A stretch of 64,000 nucleotides of DNA. It comes from Casuarius casuarius (lineage: Eukaryota; Chordata; Aves; Casuariiformes; Casuariidae). Below, one piece after another: positions 24,175-34,190 of this stretch. A program made the translations under genes and the position numbers. Every line of letters starts with the position of its first letter. The stretch's first letter is position 1. Below the pieces are notes generated by a model. It saw nothing but the letters and a program-made list of their open reading frames with translations. It was not told where the DNA came from and did not search any database. The stretch spans positions 1,776,156 to 1,840,155 of the forward strand of contig PTFA01000160.1 in assembly GCA_003342895.1 (NCBI GenBank), given 5' to 3'.

Positions 24175-24378
24175 TTATACATAATGAGATATCAGAGATG
24201 GATAGGAGTGTGCTGCATGTTGCAGGGGATCTCTGTGATCTCCTGCTGGGACTAAGTCCTGCTCTGAGAAATTCTTAGTTACTTTAATTTTAGTCTTTTT
24301 AGCAATTTCCCCTGCGAGTGCTGCGGACTGACAACTGACAGTCAATAGAACAGCTAAAAACAAACCTCCGACAAGCAT
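24175..24378 (-). CDS. small ORF with a signal-peptide-like start
   Basis: A 67-codon minus-strand frame starts at ATG 24378-24376. It opens MLVGGLFLAVLLTVSCQS, with an uninterrupted hydrophobic core, then AALA|GE, a textbook signal-peptidase site (Ala at -1 and -3) at residue 22. The following KKTKIKVTK is basic. An acceptor-like TTCAGAACTTCAG lies immediately before the ATG, as in genes whose second exon carries the start codon. A weak donor (AAA|GTAACT, cut after 24283) would end the exon in phase 0 after codon 32. Against it: a poor Kozak context (C at -3 and +4), a weak donor and no recognised family. Confidence 0.2.
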   Translation of the reverse strand: MLVGGLFLAVLLTVSCQSAALAGEIAKKTKIKVTKNFSEQDLVPAGDHRDPLQHAAHSYPSLISHYV

Positions 24379-25175
24379 CTGAAGTTCTGAACAAATATTT
24401 TGTATAACTACAAGTTTGCTGAGACTAAATTCCTTCTCGTGAGGGGCTCCTTTCTGAGCTTTTACACATGCTAATGAACGGCTTCCAAATTTCCTGACGA
24501 TTCTTCCCTGAGTTAACACTTGAATTTGCAAAGCTGTGGCAGGTTGCAACAGTTGGAAGATGTAAAGAAAACATCCACATGCAGATAGGACCCCAGATTC
24601 ATCCTGAATAAGCTGACACTGTTGTGTCCCACCTCCTTGCCAAGTTGTGTGGCTGTGATTCCTCCTCAGCCTTAAGCTCTTCTGCTTTCGGCTCTTCCAG
24701 CGACTCAGCGTGACTGCAATATTTGCACTGTGCGAATGTCTGAGGACAGTTTCCCTGTCTAGTTCGTTTCCTTGTTCACCTGAGCTTCTGTTCAGTGATT
24801 GTTTCTGAGGACCACTAGATTGCCTTCAATCTTATTTTCGCCTTTCCTTCAGTTTAAATTGATGGCTTCAAATCTAAAGCACTGGTTGCACATTATCCTT
24901 GGGGGTCCATTTGGTAACTGCGCACATCAAGAATTCAACCTGGTCATGATGGAAACAAATGCGTTAACAATGTCACTCTTTGGCAGCCTCTCTGACCTGA
25001 ATACAGAGGAATACTGTTCAGAAACTGGAAATTAAGTCAGTTTTCCATATTTTTCCCATTCTTTTCTTGTATTTGAACTGGCCCTGTTCCTCCCATTGAA
25101 TTTGCATCAAATATTTTGTATCTTTCTCAGCCGTGGTTTAATCTGTAGCCTTTTCGAAATTTTCTTATTAGGTGT

Positions 25176-25372
25176 ACCTCAGCACCTTTCACATGCAGAG
25201 CACTATGAAAATGAACTCTAATTAACCTGCAAAACTTCTTTATAAGGTTGGTGAGTTTTATGATCCTTCATCTATCCATAGTGAAGTTCTCTATTTTCTT
25301 CAAGCTCATAAAAGAGTCAGTGTCAGAATCAAGGTTAAAACTCAGAAAATTTTAGCTCCTGTTCCTGGGATC
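25176..25372 (-). repeat. near full-length MIR-like SINE, antisense
   Basis: Read on the plus strand, landmarks of an inverted MIR appear in order: GAGCACTATGAAAATGAACT (3' part), TTATAAGGTTGGTGAGTTTTA (like 'AGGTAGGTAGTATTAT'), CATCTATCCATAG, GAGTCAGTGTCAGAATCAAG (core), then the TAGCTCCTGTTCCTGGGATC end. About 200 bases keep this order, which makes chance unlikely. It is strongly diverged, consistent with an ancient insertion. Confidence 0.75.
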
Positions 25373-26879
25373 TGACCTTGACGCTCTTGTAGAAAAGTGC
25401 CCCGTTCAGTTAACAACTAACACACTGCATGATCCATTCCTGCCCACATCAATATCTGCGAAGGGACTTTAACCCTTTCCTGTTCCCATTTCATCAAGGA
25501 AAATGTTGCAGTTTAGCAGTGCTGGGTACAGACTATTCCTGCCTGAGAAGATGGCAGTTTTCCCCAAGTGTCAGAGGGAACTTTTCAGCTTAGCATGAAA
25601 TGTCCTTGTTTAATTTTACATGCTCTGGAGTGGGCATCTCTTATTTGCACTAAGAGACGGTGTAATTACCCTTCCTGTAAACAAAGAGTTTAATACACTG
25701 AGGGGAATTTACTTTACTTGGGCTGTGGCAGATTTATAGTTTTTAAATGGAATGCTAGGAGGTTGTTGGCACTTAGGGAATCCTGGTTTGCTGTTTCATA
25801 ATCACATATTTAGGGTTCCCACAGCATATTGTTTCTGTCTTCTAGTTCATTTATTGCAGGTCTATTAAGCTGTCACTGCTTAGCTTCAAGGCATTGTACT
25901 GTAATTCTATCCATCGCCGTGATTGTACTTTCATTCTTCTGGGACTCCGTTTTGATGGAGATCAATATCCGTGCCTTGGGGAATATATAAGGAGCGTGTT
26001 CTGCCCTATGAAGCAGGCACAGAAAAAGCGAAGGTTGTGAATGGGCTATTGTGTGACGAACACACTCCTCACGAGAGGGCTTAATTATCAAGAGAGCCCA
26101 GGTGTTGGGTCTTTGAGTCTACTTGCTGATGGACAGGATCCCGTATGTCAGGACCAACCGACATAGTTACTCACTATTCCTGTTGGCAATTTTCGCAGAG
26201 AAACTAAGGTTAAAGTAGGCCATCGATATTTAGCTCCCCTGGGGGAAAAAAAAAGAAACACTTGGAAACCTCTGTGCATTTCTTTTCTAGGCCAGGATTT
26301 TGCAGCTTGTTCTTGTCCTGGATTTTTATTTCTCCTAATGGATATTCACATTCTTAAGTGACTTTCAGAAAAGTAGCTGCCTGGTTGTTCCTGTGAAGAT
26401 AAAAGTAACTCAGAGTCCCATGCTGGGCTGCTTGCCGCATGTGAAAACACATGAGAGTGGAGTAAAATGCTTTGCTTACTAAAGGCTTATGTAACGGTGA
26501 AGCAGAAAGACCTGAACTCGGGACTGCTCCCAGTGACAGCTCTGCGTGTATGCAGGGGTAAGGATGTATAGGTTGATGGCACCATCTCCTGCGAGGGGAC
26601 GGAGGATGAGGTCGCAGGGAAATGCCAAGTGTCAGCAGTGACCATGCGACCACAAGTACGTTCACGAGGCTTCCTTCAAGCCTGGGACAGCAGTTTCTGG
26701 GAAGAAGGGTAGTGAAGTGGCTGACTGCTGGCCTTTTGGCACCCGGACCTGGGCTTAAGCCCACAGTTTCCTGGCTGGTGAGCTGAAGACTGGATGTGTT
26801 GGAGGCCCCTTGTAAAGAATGGGAGACCCTCACACCTGCTGAGAGCTGGCCCTGCACGCAGAAACTTCACAAACTTTCC

Positions 26880-27600
26880 TACTCAGTACTGCCCACACAT
26901 GTCCCGACCTGCCCTTTTACCTTTTCTCTCCAGCTCCTTCTAGGTCTTTCAGTCCAAACTTGCAAACCTCAATTTATTAGCTTTTCTGCTGCCAGTTTAC
27001 CTCTCCCTGCCCTGCAGCCCTTCTCACTGTTCTCTTCCTCCGTTTCCACTAAGGCCTGGCCCTCCGTGATGTTTTGCCAGAACGCCCAACCCCAGAACAT
27101 AGTGATTTCAGGTTCTGCCACCAGCTCCTGCTCTGGGCAAGCTTTTTTGTCCACTGTTCCCCTCCCTGATCTGCCATCCCCAATCACTGTATCAGGCCCA
27201 GTTCAATGGCTGAGCACTAGCAGACCCGTGGCAGCTCTCACTGTAATTCTCTCCTCATGAACTCATTGCTCATCCGATCCTGGACAGCTAACTGCCATAT
27301 GGAAGTGAATCTCCCCTTCCTAGTCCTACCTTCTTCTCAAATGTCTCTGCTGCCCTCTAATCCCCTTTGGTAAATGCTCAGACTTCTCCAATCTGCCCCT
27401 CAGGTGTTGTCTGGCTCTGCTGCTGCCCAGATCTCACTCCTTATCCCTCTCTTCTTGCACCAGGTGTGCCCTCGGCTGCAGGCACTTTGCCAGTTAGTTC
27501 ATCTCTCTCCTGTAGCTTTTCTCTTGCTTGTCTATACCTCAAATCTCTTCCTTAGTCTAGTGAGGGAGCCTCCTTCTACCTCCGCCTCTTCTTCAGGACA
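26880..27600 (+). other. pyrimidine-rich tract, unknown
   Basis: About 700 bases with a strong C+T bias on the plus strand (many CTCTCC, CCCTTC and TCTTCC runs). The bias keeps stops scarce, explaining open frames such as 26796-27260 (+, 154 codons) and 26857-26354 (-, 167 codons) without needing selection. It may form triplex or act as a binding region; nothing specific can be shown. Confidence 0.4.
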
Positions 27601-27936
27601 GATGTTTACCATTGTATCTACATATGTATACTTACAGCTACATACATCTACCAATAGCCATTAAATCTATTAGCAATTTTTTTTCCAAGAACTGGATCCC
27701 AGTGATACTGCCTTAAAATGCCCATTTAGAAACTGGGAGTCTGATGTGTGTTTGTGTCCTGTGAATCAGATGTTCTCTAATTCATATTGCTAGAGAGATT
27801 ATATCCTTAAAAAAATCAAATAAAAGTTTAAAACAGCTATCTGCAGCTCCCTTCTCTTAAATGTCTGTAATGCATAGTGACAGCAGTTTTCCTCTGTATA
27901 CACATCATTTTTTCCATACTAAAGTGAGGAGGAAAT

Positions 27937-28103
27937 TCAGTCTTCAAGCTCTTTGAGTAGTATGAAATTTGGATTTTTGTCTTCTCCAAAATCAAGATAA
28001 CCAATTGTTGCTAAACATTCAAACCATGAGTTGGGCTCTAATTCAGTTATATTGATTAGAGAGTTGTCCTGAGGAAGCCTATGGGTTACAGTCTGCCACT
28101 GGC
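27937..28103 (-). CDS. candidate terminal exon resembling half of a fibronectin type III domain
   Basis: On the minus strand CTGGTTCATCTTCATAG (AG at 28105-28104) is a good acceptor. The exon begins in phase 1, the usual phase for FNIII exons, and runs about 55 codons to TGA at 27939-27937. The peptide begins QWQTVTHR. INITELEPNSWFECLATIG follows the FNIII pattern of strands E-F (I-x-x-L-x-P-x-S-x-F/Y-x-x-x-A), followed by Gly and charged residues. No upstream half-domain exon was found nearby, and the preceding minus-strand frame (28466-28209) does not fit. It could be a relic exon or a coincidence. Confidence 0.22.
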
Positions 28104-28323
28104 CTATGAAGATGAACCAGATACAACCCGGTAGGCAATTTTCTATCAGTGGCAGCAGTTTTATAGCCCATAATTTCATAATTATGTATGTGTGGAATGC
28201 TGCTAATATTATAGACCTTTTTTGCTAACCCAGAAAAGACTCACTTGACGAAGACTATGAATGCCATGAGAATTTTTCATGTAACTATTTTTGTAAATGT
28301 TAGCCTTGAGACCCGGTTTTGGT

Positions 28324-28341
28324 GCATTGCCATGGCAATGC
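28324..28341. promoter_or_regulatory. perfect 18-bp palindrome, RFX/X-box-like
   Basis: GCATTGCCATGGCAATGC is its own reverse complement. The centre TTGCCATGGCAA equals the core of the palindromic RFX (X-box) site GTTGCCATGGCAAC, with only the terminal G/C changed to A/T. RFX proteins bind such sites in ciliary and other genes. Binding is inferred from sequence only. Confidence 0.5.
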
Positions 28342-28609
28342 CAATCCATGATGCTTTCCTTCTGGAACAGCATTTTAGAATAAACAAATGCCTGTTTGTC
28401 AACAGAAGGGAATGAGAGAATGTGTTCACACACACTGATTTCTCCTAGCTCTATGATGGCTCCCAAACACTCCTATCACTCCAGGGGTGAACTATATACC
28501 AAAAGACTCACCAAGACATAAGCTAACATGAAGTTGTTATCACAAAGACAATTATAACTCTCTGCCCTACAACATTCCAGGTTCCTGATTTGCAGCATGT
28601 TCCCTTACC

Positions 28610-28700
28610 TAGTCTGGTCTAATTCTGGTGTGACTCTGAATGTGTTATTTAATTTCTTCCTTCCTATTAGCTGGGCCATAGGGAGTGGTATTATCACTCC
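28610..28700 (+). repeat. possible MIR-like fragment
   Basis: TCTGGTGTGACTCTGAATGTGTTATTTAA resembles the MIR stretch with 'TGTGACCTTGGGCAAGTTACTTAA' in the sense orientation, followed by a plausible tail with TGGTATTATCACTCCC. The resemblance is weak and short. Confidence 0.3.
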
Positions 28701-31700
28701 CATTTCTGGTGCCACAGCTGTCCACAACAGCTAGAAGCAATATTGCAGAGAAAGTCTGACTGAACATCTTGGCTAGAGCATCTTCCAAAGGATGTTGCTA
28801 CCAGACTCTAAGAGATCTCTACTAAATTATGCAAATTGTAAGTTACTAGGACTTATCTTATAGTCATGTTTGGGCAATTTTTCTTTTGAGAAGTACAGAA
28901 GGGACATCTCTCACGCTATGGCAAGCCCCCATCGGATCTGCACAGCCCACTTTTCAAGTTAATGTTTAGCCTGTGCTGAGGTTGTTAATTTTCCTGTGTC
29001 ACCGCATAGATAAATTTGAAGACCACTAGGTAAATGTGGACCCAGCCACCTGGGACAAGAAGGCTGAAAGAAGAACAGCAAGGAACTACTGACGACAGAG
29101 AGGTCTGAAAGCTTTGAAGATGAGGGGAGCTCAACTTCTTAAAGTTTATTAGTTTAAGAACTTAAGGTGGAAGAGCTGGGAGCCCGAGGTAGGCACTGGG
29201 AAACTCCAGGCTACAAGGGCAGACTTGCAGAATCCAGCAGCTACAAATGATGAGATGATGAAATAAGGCTGGTTGCTGGGTTAGAGCCTCATTGGTCTCA
29301 GGCTACAAAGGGTCTCTCGGAGACAGAAGCTACTCATAATAAAAAAACACTGAGCATGGATGCATGAACTCTCTGCAGAGCAGTCCAACTTTGGGATGGA
29401 CTTTTAATCTTAAAATATAGATAGGAATTGAGAGATAGGTTTTTTGGAAAAAAATAAGCAGCTCAAAAAACCAGGAGTGATCTCAGACCAGATGTGCCAT
29501 TTCTATTGTTACCAGAAGTGGAGGCTCGGGATGATGAGGGATCATACCCCTTACGAAGGGTGTCCTCAGGCTTTCAGGTCAGGACAACAGCCTTGAACAG
29601 CAGCAGCAGACACCAGGCCGAGACGGGAACGCTGACAGAGACTGGGGCTCAGGCTCCCGTGCAGCAGAGACGCCGGGGAGCCCAAGTCCACCCCGTGCCT
29701 AGCCGTAACGCCTTCCAGAGGGAGCAACCGCCCAGCATGAGCAGTTGACAGCCACAGACTTGTCCAGGCAAGAAAGGCTGTGAGATTAGAGTTTCCTCGC
29801 AAGTTGGAAATGAGATCAGCTGGATCTGGGGATGTTCTTGGACAGTTCTGAAGGGGTCACTGGGGACTATACATTTCTCCCTAATTGTGGAAAGGCCTGT
29901 CTGAAAAACATAGAATTAAAATTCCTCTGTACTAAGAAACCTGGCCATGTTAAAGATAGACCAGGGATGTGAAAAGATTCCCAAGCAGAGGGAAGCTTAA
30001 TATTCTGGGAATGTCACAGAAATTTTTATTTTTTTCTCAATCTCTCCTGGCACAGAGTGAGCCTCCCTATACCATGGCCAGCAGAGTGCTCAAGACCGGA
30101 CAGAAGTGTCTGTGCAGTGAGGAGGTTACTGAGCTGACTCTGTGGGACCCTCGCCAAAACCCGACGAGCTGGCCAGCCTGCAGCTGGGTCTCTGCTCCCT
30201 TCCCTGCTCGTCGTTCTTGCTGTCGCTCTCCTCTGCTTGCTCCTGGTCACAGATGCGTATCAGTTTACTTGGCTCCACCTTTGCAAGTCTCCTCATGAGA
30301 AACTGCTCACATACAAATTATGACAAATATATGTCTTTGAAGCCAGTATTTTTATAATGAGTCCCCAAAGCAGCTTTATTATGTAAGTGTTTGCACAAGC
30401 TCTCATCAACGCATCCAAATGCTTGATCTTCTCAGTTCATTGTGTCCTAAGCCGATACATGTATCCCCAAACAGTATTTCCCTTCTGACTAACACAGACA
30501 CACATGTACATGTTTGGCAGCAAAGTACTTTGACTTTTGCTTGATCACAATCTGAGTTCATATATTTGTGAGTATACTTTCAAGCATTTTTTTTGAGTGG
30601 AGTTTATTTGAGAAACAGCTATTTGATGCCAGACTTTTTTTCCTTATTACTATTAACCTAATGTTATGCTACATAATAAATGCTCTATTTCTGATAGGAC
30701 AGATAATTTCACAAAGGAAGATGATTCTTTCTTTGTAAAATTTCTTAGATCTCAGGGTGAAAAACTGATTAATCTGACCTGTCTCTGGAAAGTGCAAACA
30801 CAGCCGTCTATCATACTGTCAGCTGGACAAGATACGCATAGCCTGCTAGAATCTATTAAGAAATACACCCTGAACCAATTATCCATAGCCTAGATAATAT
30901 CATCAGGAGGATGTGAATTTAAGAAACAGTCTGTCCTTCTTACAGAGCTTCAGGGACTGGGAGGTGTGCAAGTTACGTATCCCTGCAGAAGACAATTATC
31001 ATTTACTATTGTGCTTCCGCATTGTAAGGCAGCACCAATAGTAAATTATATCAACATGTGGATGAGCAAAAAAGACTGAACAGATTTTCAGTGACAAAGG
31101 CTTACCCCAGCCTGTGCAGTTGTGTTGATCTGAAGGGTATGTCCCCTCGATGCTGCTGGGGTAGGGGACGTGCAGAACGCTGTACCACAGGCTAATGCCA
31201 GTCCCGGGCTGTTGTTGTTCCTAGGTAGTTAGCTGCATCAGACTGAAGAGATTTGGCTTTAGGTGAGGGAACCATCTTATTTAGCGAGAGAACACTGTTA
31301 CTGCAAGGTAACACGGCTGTGCCAGGTTGCACCATGAAAACATTCTTCTCCTTAGAGCATCAGAGCATGGAAGGGAGCCACAGCAAAGAAGTCTAAACAA
31401 AAGGAAAAGCCTAAGATTCTTCAGACAAGAAATGTTATGATAAAGCATTTGCTGGAAGCAATCTCTGAGGGAAGCAATGATAGGTAAAACAAAGCAGTCC
31501 CCGAGGAAGTTTTGGATTCTGCGCAGCTGTGCGACTTTCCTCTTTTTTAAATTGTTTTCTTCTTCTAGCACTCATGTTTGTCCCCAGGCTGAAAATCTCC
31601 ATCTTGGTTATTTGATCAGGTGCACAGACAGGTGGTTTGTGGACTTTTCGGACATCAGTAAGACTGAATAGACTTCTGCAGGACCATTGAAGTTGCCAGT

Positions 31701-33949
31701 GCAGCTGATTTGTGGTAGCTATTACAGCGTCACTTGCTATTGTCGACAACAGGACGCCCTGCAGATCACAGTTTGCGCAGCTACCGACTCGCTAATGCAA
31801 AGCCCAATCTTTCCCACCCTGAACTCCCGCACACAAAATTCAGCAAAGTAGCCACATGTATGATATAATAAGGTATTTATTTTTTATGTCTTTGGACAAT
31901 GGATATGAAGCATGTAAAGTTTGGGGGGAGATGGCCTATTCTATTTCCTCTGCTTCAAACTGTAGCAGGTTTCATCCAGTTTTGAAGAATTCGTTTGGTA
32001 ACTATGAACAAGAAAGGCAATGTGAATTCAGAAAATAAAGACATCAGTGTATACGTAGCACTTTGTGGAAGCAGTGGCTAAGAACGGAGTTAAAAGACAG
32101 TATTTTTGAACACATTTTCAGTACTCTGCAACACAAAAGAGAAATAATATCTCCCTGAACTGTTATTTGCACATCAAAACCAGGACATTTAATATTTCAC
32201 CTGCTGCTAGTTTCTACAGTGTAGAAAAACTTGAGTTTTCAATTTTAAGAATATATTTGTTTTTATTTAAAGTAGAACTTCTGACTGAAAAAAATCTATG
32301 GCATCTCAGGTTTTTAGGTGAAAAAGTGGCTACATACCAAAGCCTGAAGAGACAGAAGAAAAAATTCAGTTTGCAAATTTTTGTGTGTACCATTTCACAA
32401 TTTTACACTCTTGTACTCAGAGAGGGTGTGTCTCATACTCCTACCATGCTGCTTTTCCTATTTTCCCACAGATAGAGAACAAACATGTCTTCTTACACTA
32501 AATGATTTAAGATCAAATAAAGAGTAAGCGAGGATGAGCAAACACACAGTCCTTAAGAAAGGACACTGAATATGTACACAGACTTACATCTTCAGGCAAT
32601 GGCACCCATTAGGTGGAGCCAAAGGTAACAGATGGGCATTAGAGTGTATAGGGGGGCACCTTGTCACTTAAAAATACATCATTTAAAAGAAATAAATGAA
32701 ACATCTAAAGGTCATAGCATTCAAAATTATTTGCCTATAAGATTCTTGGTGTTCCCTCCTACATCCCCAAGGTATATTGAGGGCTTTCTTGTTTTAGGTT
32801 AAGTGATCTTTTCCAGTTTCTGAGAGCTAAAAGAAACATAGTCAAGAAGAATTTTAATGAAGACCAACTGAAAAATAAATTGCTATTTCAACTGGAGAGC
32901 ACCATTTAATCCCCTCCCACCCCCCCTTTTAGACAGCAAGCACTTCAAACACTTCAGTGAAGATTTACTTTTTGTTCATTACCATCATGGACAGCCAGAA
33001 ATGGATTATCTGATCGTGCAGGAGAAACAATCAAACTGGTCATGTATAAAATGCTGTTAGAGACATCAAGGAAAAAATGGAGAAACAGGTTTGCTTTTAC
33101 CAACCACTTTAACTTCTGGTCCTCATAACTGTTCCTTGTAACTACAAGAGAAATAACGGTGTCTGAGCAAAATATGAGTTTTCAAATTGACTAAATTCCT
33201 TTAGGGGGATACCTGTCTCTTTTCTGGAAATCTTTGATTTCAACTTCTCTTTCAGGAGAATTAGGAAGCAATGAGAAGTAATCCATTTGACTTAACTCGG
33301 CAAAATATTTTTATTGCACTGAGTAATTTTGCAGTGCATTCCTGGAGAGAAAGGTTGAATTCAGTTCCTTTTTAGTGAAGTACTTTATTTTTTGAAGACA
33401 AAGTTTTCTGGAAAGCACCAACTGTACATCTGCAAAAGCACCTTGATTGACTTATCCCTTTGAAACATTACTGTAAGAAACCTTGTTACTCTTACATGAA
33501 AATGGTGCCCAGAGAAAGGTCTGGCTTTCTTCGAGCTCATCAGGGTCACTTCTGGAGCGGAGGGAAGCCATTCCTTCCGGTATGATTGACAGTTATTGAG
33601 ACATTCCTAGAAAAGCCTTTCTATGGCATCAACCTTTCCACAAATGCAGGAAAAAGAAACACTTCTCCGGTGCTGTTCAAAGTGCTCTTCAACCACTCCA
33701 GAAGGAAGAGGTGGAAATAAGAAGAAGGGCAGAAAACCAGTAAAACAATCTTTCACGGGTCAGCAGCACTAAAAACACGAATGGAAGTGTCTCCGCAAAT
33801 TTTCTAAAAGTGGTTGAGAAAGTGGTTGTTTAAGGATATTTTGTCAGCAAAAGAACTGTCGGCAGACAGAAAACCTGTATTCACCAGGTTTTCCTGAGGA
33901 GAAAGCGAAAGAAAACATCCTGGAAGGTATCAGCGGACAAACACGCAGT
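28701..33949. other. no recognisable gene
   Basis: About 5 kb with no recognised repeat. Frames at 29494-29748 (+), 29802-29566 (-), 29969-30298 (+), 31749-31435 (-) and 32167-32475 (+) are each 78-109 codons long, overlap others and lack a convincing splice pair. 33.0-33.9 kb is AT-rich. Confidence 0.5.
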
Positions 33950-34190
33950 TAATACCGTGCGGACAGGAGGAGGGTCCCTCGGGGGAGAGCGAGAGCGGCG
34001 CCAAGGCCGGGCACGGCACCGTGCTGCCTGACCCACCGAGTCTGCCTGAGCGAGGTCCCTGTCTGCTTCCCCTGCGCGGTGTGACCGTGTCCCCAGCTCG
34101 CCCGGCTGCGCGCGAGGGCAGACCCAGACCCCGCGCTGCTGCACGCGGATGCAAAGCGTGAACGCTGAGCGCGGCGCTGATGTTCCTTTT
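33950..34190. promoter_or_regulatory. isolated small CpG-rich island
   Basis: About 240 bases dense in CpG (GAGCGAGAGCGGCGCC, GCTGCGCGCGAGG, TGAGCGCGGCGCTG) flanked on both sides by ordinary AT-rich DNA. No TATA box or clear splice donor was found on either strand. Overlapping minus-strand frames (34144-33881, 34295-33930, 34209-33949) are Arg/Ala/Pro-rich, typical of chance in GC-rich DNA. It may be an alternative or noncoding-RNA promoter, or an orphan island. Confidence 0.45.

Noticed and set aside
26354..27260. Long frames on both strands (167 and 154 codons)
   Set aside because: The pyrimidine-rich bias lowers stop frequency; the frames overlap on opposite strands and neither looks like a known protein.
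27330..27365. CTCF-like site (GCCCTCTAATCCCC)
   Set aside because: Matches only part of the CTCF core; the flanking positions disagree.
29566..29802. Second signal-peptide-like minus-strand frame (MRGNSNLTAFLAWTSLWLS)
   Set aside because: No acceptor or donor in phase, and the downstream peptide is Ser/Leu-rich low-information sequence.
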